From positions 1,612,001 through 1,676,000 of the forward strand of contig NZ_CP072377.1 of NCBI RefSeq assembly GCF_018128225.1: DNA of 64,000 bases, written 5' to 3'. Source of the DNA: Leptotrichia sp. oral taxon 218. Lineage in GTDB: Bacteria > Fusobacteriota > Fusobacteriia > Fusobacteriales > Leptotrichiaceae. Numbering within the stretch: position 1 is the first letter of the stretch; every line of letters begins with the position of its first letter. The notes below the pieces were generated by a model. That model had not been told where the DNA came from. It saw nothing but the letters and a program-made list of their open reading frames with translations, and ran no database searches. Positions 39,548-47,848 of the stretch are shown in pieces. The position numbers were made by a program, and so were the translations under genes.

Positions 39548-39828
39548 TTTTTATTTTTCCTTTTCTAATTTTTTATAAACTTTCAAAATTAAGAGAGTAC
39601 AAATTTCGTATAATAAAATAATTAATTAATTTATTTAGTTTACAGGTTTTAAAAAAATTAAATACTCTCAAAACTAATAATAATAATCTATTTTTTTACT
39701 TTCTAGAACAATTAGAATAAACAATATTCCTGTTTCTAAAAAATTTCAACTTATGAAATTTCAACTAATTCCTGACATTCTTTACCATGTATTATATTTT
39801 AAGTTTACACAAAATTATGGATACTCTC

Positions 39829-40464
39829 TTAATCAAAAACAACCTTCCATTTATCCCTATTTCTATTCGCCTCAAAGCACATTTTTACTTGCTCAGCCGT
39901 AATTTTTTTTGTTTCCAGTTCAGGTAATTCATCAATCCCAAAATATCTACTGCCAACCGTTTCAATATTTTTCTCAAATTTTCCACTCACATATTTACAC
40001 AAAACAAATACTTTCGTTATACCATATGGAATCTTTCTTCCAAGACCTTTCGTCACATCAAGTAAAGCAATAATCATTTCAGCACTAGCCTCAATCCCAG
40101 CTTCTTCCTTAACTTCCTTCAACACATTTTCCTTCACAGAAAGATAAACATCTGCCCATCCACCTGGCAATGCCCATTTCCCATTACTTTCCTGAATCAA
40201 AAGAATCTTATCATCTTCAAAAATCACGCCTCTCACATCAATCTTAGGCGTCTGATATCCAACTTCATTACAAAATAAATCCTTTACCTTTTCTATCGAA
40301 ATCTCAGTTTTGTGTGCCACCATTTCTGCTGAAATTTCCCTAATTCTCTCAAATCGCTCAATATCAAATTTATCTTTTCCATAAGCAAGTCCTGCTTGTG
40401 CTAGACTTTGAAGTTCAATTGCCCAGTCTAACCATTTTTGTTCTTCTTCTTCATTTTTATTCAC
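39829..40464 (-). CDS. Nudix hydrolase with N-terminal Nudix_N domain
   Basis: 211 residues. Residues 1-65 match the helical domain that precedes the catalytic domain in a group of ADP-ribose pyrophosphatase-like enzymes (WLDWAIELQSLAQAGLAYGK). The Nudix box is present as GGWADVYLSVKENVLKEVKE followed by EAGIEA. Start is a GTG at 40464 after GGGTGAT. Its stop codon is part of an 11-base inverted repeat with 39589-39599. Confidence 0.85.
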   Translation of the reverse strand: MNKNEEEEQKWLDWAIELQSLAQAGLAYGKDKFDIERFERIREISAEMVAHKTEISIEKVKDLFCNEVGYQTPKIDVRGVIFEDDKILLIQESNGKWALPGGWADVYLSVKENVLKEVKEEAGIEASAEMIIALLDVTKGLGRKIPYGITKVFVLCKYVSGKFEKNIETVGSRYFGIDELPELETKKITAEQVKMCFEANRNRDKWKVVFD

Positions 40465-40533
40465 TGATTATCACCCACTGTTTTAAAGTTATTACTTAAC
40501 TGCTATTTTTCAAATTTTCTATAAATATCTAAT

Positions 40534-40583
40534 TTATTTACTAAAAACTTTTACTTTCTTCCCATAAAATGCTATCCCTATCT
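40534..40583 (-). pseudogene. Detached 3' end of the interrupted AAA-ATPase-like gene
   Basis: Encodes the tail IGIAFYGKKVKVFSK and a stop, matching the end of the intact paralogue (IGVAFYGKEVKVVFK). It was separated from 41938-43596 by the TnpB element at 40584-41981. Confidence 0.9.
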
Positions 40584-40591
40584 GTGAACTA

Positions 40592-40613
40592 CTCCCGCTT
40601 TTAGAAGCGGGAG
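40592..40613 (-). repeat. Right-end hairpin of the TnpB element
   Basis: CTCCCGCTT pairs with AAGCGGGAG. With the region up to the tnpB stop it probably forms the omega-RNA scaffold; the guide would be the host sequence just beyond 40584. Confidence 0.75.
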
Positions 40614-40694
40614 CTTCTTGGGAAGTATCTGCTTTTGTTAGCCAAATATATTTACCAAGCTCTTCGGGTAGTTCCTACCCTGTTTTTTTATTTC

Positions 40695-41792
40695 CTAATA
40701 TTTCAACATCAATTTTCCAATGTTTTTTATATTCAATGCCGCATTGTAATCTCTATCAATTTCAATCCCACAGCACTCACATCTATAACTTCTTTCTGAT
40801 AATTTCAGTTCCTCTTTAACATTTCCACATTTACTACAAGTTTTCGATGACGGAAACCACTTATCTATCTTCAAAAATTGTTTCCCTAAAAATATCAGTT
40901 TATACTCAAGCATTCTCAAAAACATTCCCCATCCATTATCTCCTACACTTTTCCCAAAATTTAATGCCTGGCTCATCCCTTTCATATTCAAATCCTCAAC
41001 AACCACAGCATTATAATCTTCAGACAATTTTTTCGATAATTTATGTAGAAAATCTCTTCGGCAATTTTTGATATACTCATGCAACTTTGATATTTTCGCT
41101 TTTTGTTTATACCAATTTTTAGAAAATTTTACTTTTCTCGATAATGATTTTTGTAATTTCTTCAATTTTTTCTCCAACATCCTAAAATATCTTGGATAAT
41201 CAGCCCTTTGGTTTTCAGAGCTGACAAATAATTCAGACATTGAAAAATCAAGTCCAATCACTTTATCATTACTTGGTATTTTTTGAATTTCTTTTTCAAA
41301 TTCCGTCAAAACAGAAACATAGTAATTTCCATTACTATTTGTCAATGTTACTGACTTTATCTTGTAATCTTTTGTTATTTCTCTATGATATTTTAATTTA
41401 ACTTTTTTCAATTTTGGCAAAACCAAATATTTATTTTCTTCAATTCGTATTGAATTATTCACACAATTTGTCGTATAACTTTTAACATTATTCTTTTTAG
41501 ATTTGAACCTTGGAAATTTTGCCCTCTTCTGAAAGAAATTCGTAAACGATCGTTTTACATTCAATTGAGCATTCGAAAGTGCCAAACTGTCTACTTCTTT
41601 TAGAAATTGATTTTCACTTTTCAAACTGGCAGGTGTAATTATTTTATTTTTTCCAGTTTCTTCATAAAATTTATTCGCAGTATACAAAATTTTGTTGTAA
41701 ACAAAACGAACACATCCAAAAGTCTTATTTATCAATAATTCCTGATCTTTATTTGGATAAATTCTGTATTTGAATGCCAAATTATATTTCAT
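40695..41792 (-). CDS. tnpB: TnpB RNA-guided nuclease (canonical, with zinc ribbon)
   Basis: 365 residues, full length. RuvC residues D182 (GLDFSMSELF), E266 (VVVEDLNMKGM) and D348 (EIDRDYNAALNI) are present, and the zinc ribbon is intact (CSKCG with C319/C322, then CECCG with C338/C341). The N-terminal HTH-like region FKYRIYPNKDQ is typical. Start ATG after AGGAGGTG; promoter at 41887-41915. All catalytic residues are retained, so activity is plausible. No tnpA is present, so transposition would need help in trans. Confidence 0.95.
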   Translation of the reverse strand: MKYNLAFKYRIYPNKDQELLINKTFGCVRFVYNKILYTANKFYEETGKNKIITPASLKSENQFLKEVDSLALSNAQLNVKRSFTNFFQKRAKFPRFKSKKNNVKSYTTNCVNNSIRIEENKYLVLPKLKKVKLKYHREITKDYKIKSVTLTNSNGNYYVSVLTEFEKEIQKIPSNDKVIGLDFSMSELFVSSENQRADYPRYFRMLEKKLKKLQKSLSRKVKFSKNWYKQKAKISKLHEYIKNCRRDFLHKLSKKLSEDYNAVVVEDLNMKGMSQALNFGKSVGDNGWGMFLRMLEYKLIFLGKQFLKIDKWFPSSKTCSKCGNVKEELKLSERSYRCECCGIEIDRDYNAALNIKNIGKLMLKY

Positions 41793-41886
41793 AAAATTAC
41801 ACCTCCTTTTGATTTTGAATATTATTTTTAATTATTTCTTTAGAGATTTTATCATTAATGATTTCTCTTCGATATTTTATACAAAA

Positions 41887-41915
41887 ATTGTATCATAAGA
41901 GTATCCTTTTTTCAA
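41887..41915 (-). promoter_or_regulatory. Promoter of the canonical tnpB
   Basis: Minus strand TTGAAA (41910-41915), 17-base spacer, TACAAT (41887-41892), inside the left end of the element. Confidence 0.6.
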
Positions 41916-41937
41916 TTTTTTTTACAAAAAAAGCAAT

Positions 41938-43596
41938 TCATCTCCCACTTATAGAAGTCAGAGACTTCTTGCTATCTTTTGTTAAAATTTTTTTTATTCC
42001 TCTAGCCTTTAATCTCGTGTCATATTTTTTCTCATCAATCTGTTTTAGAGCTTCTTCTGCCTTTAAAGTCATCCTATTTTCCGTTTTAGAAATTTTAAAT
42101 TCCATTAAATACGCTTTTTCATTGCTTTTTATTGGAATCATCGCAAGATCATATCTTCCATATCCGCTCTCATTATTTGAAATAATTTCATATTTTCCCA
42201 TCAAAAATCCTACAAGACCTATCATAAACACTTGATAAATTTTCTCCATTTCACTATCCAAATCAAAATGACTAAGCATATTTACCATTATTTCACCTAA
42301 TGTCTTTTCAAATTTCTTAATATCTCCACTTTCTAATGCTTTTATCAAAATACTTGTTTTCAATTCTGTTCCAAAAAATCTATTTAAAAACATATTCCCA
42401 AAATATTTTCTAATTTCCTTATTTGGAATTTTTAAATTATAAATATTTGTATATTCTGAAGTTTCATCAATTTCAATTTGTTCTTTAGCCTTTGTCAAAT
42501 ATCCGCTATACAAAAACAATTGCCATATTTCGTCATCGTTACTCAAAAGACTTTTTATCGTTGTCCCATCTGAAATATATTTTTCAATACTTTCTCCATC
42601 AGTAAATCGCTTTAAATCTGTATAAACATCTTCTCCCGCTTGATCTAACATATTTTCTAAAAGTGTATTTCCAGAAACATTTGCCCAATATGCTTTTATT
42701 TCTCCATTATCAACATAATTTATGATTGACCAAGGATTATAAACTCTTTTATCTCCAAAAATATATCCATTATACCATTCTTTAACTTCTTCAATTTTAT
42801 ATTTCATTTCAAAATAATCAAGCATTTTAATTACTTCACTTTCAAGAAGTCCAAAATACTCTGAAAATTTTTTATTTAAAATAGTATCTACCTTCAAATT
42901 ATTTAATCCAGAAAAAATCTCTTCCTTTATAATCCAAGTTATCCCAGTCAAAATCCCATATTTCAAAGAATCATTAGTTTTTAATGCCGAACTATAAAAT
43001 ACTTGAAAAAAATTTATTGCTTCATTGTAATAACCTTTATCAAAAGCATTAATTATTGGTGCATCATATTCGTCTATTAAAATTATTACTTTTTTCCCAT
43101 AATATTTGTAAATATAATTTGATAATAATTTTAAAGCAGTTTCATAATCACCTTTTTCCTCTTCATAAAATATTTTATCAAATTTTATTTTATCTCGCTT
43201 ATTCATTATTTCTCTCATATCTTCAAATTCAGCATACAAATCAGAAATAAAAGATTTTAAATTTTCAAAAGTATCTTCCCAAGTATCCGCCCTTAAATCC
43301 TTCAACGAAACAAAAATAACAGGATATTTCCCTTGCTCTTTCATATATTCGCTACCAAATATCTTCAATCCCTCAAAAAGTGTCCTATTCTCATCTTTAT
43401 TTCTCACATCAAAAAAATACTTAATCATCGACATATTAAGCGTTTTTCCAAATCTTCTCGGTCTTGTAAAAAGTGTCACAGCAGCTCTATTTACAAGAAT
43501 ATCTTCTATTAACATTGACTTATCTACATAATAATAATTATCTTTTATTATATCTTCAAAATTTTCAATTCCTATAGGTATTGCTTTTTTCTCCAT
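41938..43596 (-). CDS. AAA-ATPase-like/PD-(D/E)XK protein, 3' end replaced by TnpB element
   Basis: 552 residues. Paralogue of the gene at 28125: Walker A-like TRPRRFGKT, Walker B VIILIDEYDAP and the nuclease-like YGRYDLAMIP...YLMEFKISK are all kept. The native frame ends at 41982; the last 14 residues (TKDSKKSLTSISGR) are read from the left end of the inserted element and replace a native tail of 16. Because the nuclease-like core is upstream of the break, some function may remain. Ribosome site AAGGGGG. Confidence 0.87.
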   Translation of the reverse strand: MEKKAIPIGIENFEDIIKDNYYYVDKSMLIEDILVNRAAVTLFTRPRRFGKTLNMSMIKYFFDVRNKDENRTLFEGLKIFGSEYMKEQGKYPVIFVSLKDLRADTWEDTFENLKSFISDLYAEFEDMREIMNKRDKIKFDKIFYEEEKGDYETALKLLSNYIYKYYGKKVIILIDEYDAPIINAFDKGYYNEAINFFQVFYSSALKTNDSLKYGILTGITWIIKEEIFSGLNNLKVDTILNKKFSEYFGLLESEVIKMLDYFEMKYKIEEVKEWYNGYIFGDKRVYNPWSIINYVDNGEIKAYWANVSGNTLLENMLDQAGEDVYTDLKRFTDGESIEKYISDGTTIKSLLSNDDEIWQLFLYSGYLTKAKEQIEIDETSEYTNIYNLKIPNKEIRKYFGNMFLNRFFGTELKTSILIKALESGDIKKFEKTLGEIMVNMLSHFDLDSEMEKIYQVFMIGLVGFLMGKYEIISNNESGYGRYDLAMIPIKSNEKAYLMEFKISKTENRMTLKAEEALKQIDEKKYDTRLKARGIKKILTKDSKKSLTSISGR

Positions 43597-43716
43597 AAAA
43601 TCCCCCTTAAAATTTTATTTATTTCTCATATCTATCTGTCTAATCATTTTTTTATATTTTATTTAAGATACCAAAAAATTTTTTGTTATTATCTTTTTTT
43701 ATGAATGGGATTATAT

Positions 43717-44763
43717 TTAATCTGCTAACTCGCTTTTTTTATCCCACATACCGTCTTTTATATAATAAAATATCATTGAAACTAATAATTTCATTGTGAT
43801 ACCAAAAGATAAGACATCTCTACTATTTTTTTTAAATACATTATTAGATAATTCTGTATAATTTCTTATTATCATAAACATAAATCCATTAAATAGTACA
43901 TATAATAATATTATTACAGTTATTGAGATTAACAACCTTTTTCTTATAACTTGTGTTATTTTCTTTTCAGAAAAAAATTTTAAAAAAACAAATACATATA
44001 GTTGTTCCAGTAAAAGTATTACGAGTCTTAAAATAATAAACCACTTATAGCTATTCTCATTACCTAAATCTGATATTTTCATATTTTTAACATTTAAGAA
44101 ATTCCAAGAATCAAGTTGAATATAGATAACTAATGCCATAAACATTAGAAACATTACTATACCAAATTTTTTTATAAATATTCTAATTCCTAAAATTATC
44201 ATCATTATATATGCTATAAACAACACAATCATGATAGAAAATATGATATAACTTATATTTAAATTTTTGTTGCACCAAAAATAAATAAATAAAATTAAAA
44301 TTAAAACTGGAATTCCAATTTTTAAACAATAATTTTTTTTCCTATTTTTCGAATTTATATTTTTTTCAATTTGATTTTTAATATTTTTGCCCTTTTTATT
44401 TTCAATTTTTTTTAACAAATGAAACCGTTTGATGTGTCGCATCAGGCTTATCCACATAAACTTTTTATTTTCAATTTTTTTTAACAAATGAAACCACAAC
44501 GAGAATAGTAATAATAATATTGGTAATATTATTATTATAAGATCTACAATAGGTAGTGGAAACTCTTTTATAGGAATTATTAATAACTTGCATCTAAGAC
44601 AATTGACTAAATTAAAAAGACAATTGACTAAATTAAAAATTTTTTTTTTGTATATATAGCATTTATTATCAAAAAATACAGAAGAGCATACTCCCCATAC
44701 AATAATAATTACAAAAAGACATTTAAATTGCCAGCTCCATTTTTCTTCTTTTTCTAAACTCAT
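43717..44763 (-). CDS. Multi-pass membrane protein with internal duplications
   Basis: About 348 residues, seven or so hydrophobic helices, no motif I recognise. Two in-frame repeats are visible: FNLVNCL twice in tandem (a 21-bp DNA repeat at 44598-44639) and FHLLKKIENKK twice 23 residues apart (a 35-bp DNA repeat at 44392-44426 and 44461-44495). Start ATG 44763 after AAAGGAAG; the longer start at 44787 has no ribosome site. It follows deoB by 31 bases. Confidence 0.65.
   Translation of the reverse strand: MSLEKEEKWSWQFKCLFVIIIVWGVCSSVFFDNKCYIYKKKIFNLVNCLFNLVNCLRCKLLIIPIKEFPLPIVDLIIIILPILLLLFSLWFHLLKKIENKKFMWISLMRHIKRFHLLKKIENKKGKNIKNQIEKNINSKNRKKNYCLKIGIPVLILILFIYFWCNKNLNISYIIFSIMIVLFIAYIMMIILGIRIFIKKFGIVMFLMFMALVIYIQLDSWNFLNVKNMKISDLGNENSYKWFIILRLVILLLEQLYVFVFLKFFSEKKITQVIRKRLLISITVIILLYVLFNGFMFMIIRNYTELSNNVFKKNSRDVLSFGITMKLLVSMIFYYIKDGMWDKKSELAD
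44392..44495 (-). repeat. 35-bp direct repeat, 69-bp period
   Basis: The 35 bases at 44392-44426 recur exactly at 44461-44495. The 69-base period keeps the reading frame of the membrane protein. Confidence 0.85.
44598..44639 (-). repeat. 21-bp tandem repeat
   Basis: GACAATTGACTAAATTAAAA plus A, repeated twice without a gap (44598-44618, 44619-44639), inside the same gene and in frame. Confidence 0.9.
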
Positions 44764-44794
44764 ATTCTTCCTTTCATTATATAACATTTTTTAT

Positions 44795-45970
44795 TTATAA
44801 AATCTCTTTCGCAAAACTCCCCTCATTTTCAGTTCCCAATAGAAGTTCTTCAACAGTTGCCGCAATATCAGCAAAAGTTTTTCTAGTTCCAATATTTACA
44901 TTCTTTTTAACATTTTTTCCGTAAATCAATATTGGAATGTACTCTCTTGTGTGGTCAGTCCCTTTATAAGTAGGATCATTTCCGTGATCGGCAGTGATAA
45001 TCAAGATTTCATCATCTTTCAAGTTTTTTTCAATTTCAGGCAACCAATTGTCAAATTCAATCAAAGCATTTACATAACCTTCCACATTTCTTCTATGCCC
45101 ATAAACTGCATCAAAGTCAACCAAATTAGTAAAAATCAATCCTTTTGTATCTTCTTTCAATGCCACAATTGTTTTTTTAATTCCATCCAAATTATCCTGA
45201 TTAGCTTTTCTATTGTCTGTAATTCCTTTTCCATTGAACAGGTCGCTCGTTTTTCCAATTCCAACTACATCAAGTCCAGCTTTTTCCAATCTTTCAAGCA
45301 TTGTTTCTTTTGGCGGATCAATCGAAAAATCGTGTCTGTTTGCAGTTCTTTTAAATTCTCCAACTTTTTTACCAACATAAGGTCTTGCAATTACCCTTGC
45401 TACAGGCGATTTTTCATTACAAATTTCAAGTGCAATTTCACATGCTTTGTAAAGTTCTTCAAGTGGTATAATTTCTTCATTCGCAGCAATCTGAAACACA
45501 GGATCTGCCGAACCGTAAACTATCCAATTTCCAGTTTTAATTTGTTCTTCTCCATATTGATCAATCGCTACAGTCCCTGAAATTGGCTTATTCAACATAG
45601 CTTTTCTTCCAGTTTTTTCTTCAAATTCCTTTATAACTTCATCTGAAAATCCATTTTGATAGTTTGGAAACGGTCTTTCCAATGGCACACCAGCAATTTC
45701 CCAATGTCCAGTCGTAGAATCTTTTCCATGCGACACCTCAATCGCTCTTCCATAGGCCCCTTCAGCACTTTCCACAGCTGGAGTTCCTTCAATCTCAGTA
45801 ATATTTCCAAGTCCTAATTTACCCATATTAGGCAAACTCATTCCACCATGAGCTTTCGCCATATTCCCTAAAGTATTTGATCCGCAATCATCAAACAAAT
45901 TCGCATCAGGCAATTCTCCTGCTCCAACACTGTCTAAAACTATTATTGTTATTCTTTCTATTTTTTTCAT
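44795..45970 (-). CDS. deoB: Phosphopentomutase DeoB
   Basis: DeoB interconverts (deoxy)ribose-1-phosphate and -5-phosphate in nucleoside salvage. Alkaline-phosphatase superfamily metal motifs are seen: IIVLDSVGAGELPDA at the N-terminus, GKDSTTGHWEIAG (phosphorylated threonine) and ITADHGNDPTYKGTDHTRE near the end. 391 residues, normal. AAAGGAAG precedes the ATG. deoC, the next step, is at 52.8 kb. Confidence 0.97.
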   Translation of the reverse strand: MKKIERITIIVLDSVGAGELPDANLFDDCGSNTLGNMAKAHGGMSLPNMGKLGLGNITEIEGTPAVESAEGAYGRAIEVSHGKDSTTGHWEIAGVPLERPFPNYQNGFSDEVIKEFEEKTGRKAMLNKPISGTVAIDQYGEEQIKTGNWIVYGSADPVFQIAANEEIIPLEELYKACEIALEICNEKSPVARVIARPYVGKKVGEFKRTANRHDFSIDPPKETMLERLEKAGLDVVGIGKTSDLFNGKGITDNRKANQDNLDGIKKTIVALKEDTKGLIFTNLVDFDAVYGHRRNVEGYVNALIEFDNWLPEIEKNLKDDEILIITADHGNDPTYKGTDHTREYIPILIYGKNVKKNVNIGTRKTFADIAATVEELLLGTENEGSFAKEIL

Positions 45971-46043
45971 TTTTTATCTTCCTTTCTTTTTTATTTAATT
46001 ATATCTTTTATCTGTTTTAAAAGCAATTGATTTTAAGATTTTT

Positions 46044-46622
46044 TTATTCATCAGAACCATAAACAATCATTAATAAATGTTCTTTGTACCGTATTATTCC
46101 AGCTGAAAAAACATTATATGCATAAAATTCACTTAAAATATCTTCATATTTCTTTATCGCTAAATAAAAATTTACAGGCTCACCAAACCAATGTGTTATT
46201 TGATAAAAAAAATGTCTTACATTCCAGTATTGTTCCTTTTTATCTGCTTTATTTTCTAAATTTTCAATTATTTCCTCAACAGTAAATTCTGTTTGCAATT
46301 TAATAAATTCAGAAATTCTATCGTAACCAGTTTTTGTTTCATTTTGTTTTATCAGCTTTTCGTATTTTCTATTTTTTTTGAAAACAATGTTCAATTTTTC
46401 CAATTTTTTTCTAATATTATCATCTTTTTTTTCAGATGAACTATTTGCATAATATTGCAATAATTTTTTCTTTATTATTTCATTCAAATCATTATTTTTA
46501 TCATTATCAATAAAAAATGTATCAATATATATTGCCGTATATTCAGGACAAATCTTCATCCCATTATTCCAACACATTGAAACACCTTCAATAAATCCTT
46601 CAATGTAATCCTTATTCTTCAT
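46044..46622 (-). CDS. Soluble protein of unknown function
   Basis: 192 residues, charged and mostly helical, no signal peptide. C-terminal part WNVRHFFYQITHWFGEPVNFYLA is rich in aromatics. Family not recognised. It follows the membrane protein at 46711 by about 90 bases in the same direction, echoing the pair at 30100-31504. Confidence 0.6.
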   Translation of the reverse strand: MKNKDYIEGFIEGVSMCWNNGMKICPEYTAIYIDTFFIDNDKNNDLNEIIKKKLLQYYANSSSEKKDDNIRKKLEKLNIVFKKNRKYEKLIKQNETKTGYDRISEFIKLQTEFTVEEIIENLENKADKKEQYWNVRHFFYQITHWFGEPVNFYLAIKKYEDILSEFYAYNVFSAGIIRYKEHLLMIVYGSDE

Positions 46623-46710
46623 TGTAATAATTCCTTTTCAAAATCATTATTTTTAATAGAAAATATAAACATGTGTAATATTCATATAAATACATACTAT
46701 TTTTATAATT

Positions 46711-47589
46711 TCAATTATCATATTTTTTATAATTTTTAGGCATAACATTATTCTGAAAATAATAATAATCCCTTTTATAAAAATAATTTTCATAATTAAT
46801 CACTACTTTTTCATCTGTTTCCAAAAAACTGTCTACAATATAAATTCCTTTTTTCTTTTCAAATATTGATATACTGTAATTACTATATCTTTTCATAATA
46901 TAATCTTTTCTAAAAAATTTTATCATAATCATCACTAGTAATAATATTATTATTACAAATAGTTCAATCATTAATTCTAAATCCCCCCAAGCAACTCCAA
47001 CCGAAAAAATTGATACTATGCTAAATATTGAACAGCACAACATATGAAATCTTTCAAAAATTGAATATTTCACATATAATTTTTCTCCATTCACTTTTTC
47101 ACGAATTTCTTTTTTTGGATAACCTATTTTCTCCAACAAATATTCCAAAATTTCATCTTTATTTTTTATATCACAAAAAACATAACTTTTCTCATGATTA
47201 TTTTCTATTGAAACATCAGTTATCAAATTGCATAAATACTTATAAACACTTATTGTACTGTCAAAATTCAAAAGAATATCATAAGAACTTAGTATATTTT
47301 TTCTCACTATCAATTTTTTTATATCACTATATTCAATAGTTTTCTCAAAAAATATACCTTTTATTTTCACTTCATAATCAAAAAAATCAAATTTCATCTT
47401 ACTTTTAATAATCATTACCAAAAGAAATCTATAAACAAAATAACTTATTCCAATAACCAAAAAAATTATTCCAACCTTTTCTTTTTTATTAAATAAAATA
47501 TCAATTCCTCCTAATAAATGACTTAAATATATTACTAGAAAAAATATATCCCACATATTAATTTCAAATTTTGAATATTTTATTTCCAT
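46711..47589 (-). CDS. Membrane protein with PH-like segment (paralogous layout to 30668)
   Basis: About 292 residues. Two transmembrane helices near the N-terminus, a soluble segment with IEYSDIKKLIVRKNILSSYDILLNF, two more helices (about 185-230), and a basic aromatic tail. The start is the ATG at 47589 after GGAG; a TTG 15 bases earlier overlaps the ribosome site. Function unknown; bPH-like domains often sense membrane state. Confidence 0.63.
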   Translation of the reverse strand: MEIKYSKFEINMWDIFFLVIYLSHLLGGIDILFNKKEKVGIIFLVIGISYFVYRFLLVMIIKSKMKFDFFDYEVKIKGIFFEKTIEYSDIKKLIVRKNILSSYDILLNFDSTISVYKYLCNLITDVSIENNHEKSYVFCDIKNKDEILEYLLEKIGYPKKEIREKVNGEKLYVKYSIFERFHMLCCSIFSIVSIFSVGVAWGDLELMIELFVIIILLLVMIMIKFFRKDYIMKRYSNYSISIFEKKKGIYIVDSFLETDEKVVINYENYFYKRDYYYFQNNVMPKNYKKYDN

Positions 47590-47610
47590 ATAATTTATCT
47601 CCAAATTTTA

Positions 47611-47832
47611 TTATTTCTTCCTATATCTTCTCCCTTTTCTCTCTCCAATCGCTTCCAAAATCCCACCTTTCACAAGTTTATTCAAAAATCTTCTCGCCGT
47701 AGAATCCGAAACATTCAAAATCTTTTGAGCCTCACTATTATCAATATAATTATTTTTCTCAAAATATACTTTTAGTATTTTCAACCTTTGAAACTCTTTA
47801 TCAGTCATTTTATCAGTCAAAATATCAGTCAT
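47611..47832 (-). CDS. Small winged-helix DNA-binding protein
   Basis: 73 residues. An N-terminal MTDILTDKMTDKEF repeat leads into a winged helix (NSEAQKILNVSDSTARRFLNKLVKGGIL, then ERKGRRYRKK). This is the usual C-terminal HTH of AlbA_2-type ATP-binding proteins, here standing alone. It follows the DUF4143 ATPase by 16 bases, so it may regulate that operon or be a leftover domain. Confidence 0.65.
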   Translation of the reverse strand: MTDILTDKMTDKEFQRLKILKVYFEKNNYIDNSEAQKILNVSDSTARRFLNKLVKGGILEAIGERKGRRYRKK

Positions 47833-47848
47833 TTCCCAACATTTCTAA

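Larger units (their letters stand above)
40584..41981 (-). mobile_element. IS200/IS605-type element with tnpB only, inserted in an AAA-ATPase-like gene
   Basis: About 1.4 kb. Left-end hairpin AGAAGTC...GACTTCT at 41953-41969, tnpB 40695-41792, right-end hairpin CTCCCGCTT/AAGCGGGAG at 40592-40613. Removing 40584-41981 joins ATTTTAA to AGATAGGG and restores the host reading frame with no target duplication, as expected for this transposon type. The base before the left end suggests a target motif ending TTTTAA; ends can shift by a base or so. Confidence 0.9.

Noticed and set aside
44392-44639. Possible CRISPR-like repeats
   Set aside because: Only two copies of each repeat, in frame inside a coding gene, with different unit lengths; no array or cas genes.
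44951-45580. 209-residue frame antisense to deoB
   Set aside because: Shadow of a strongly conserved gene in AT-rich DNA; no ribosome site and no recognisable motifs.
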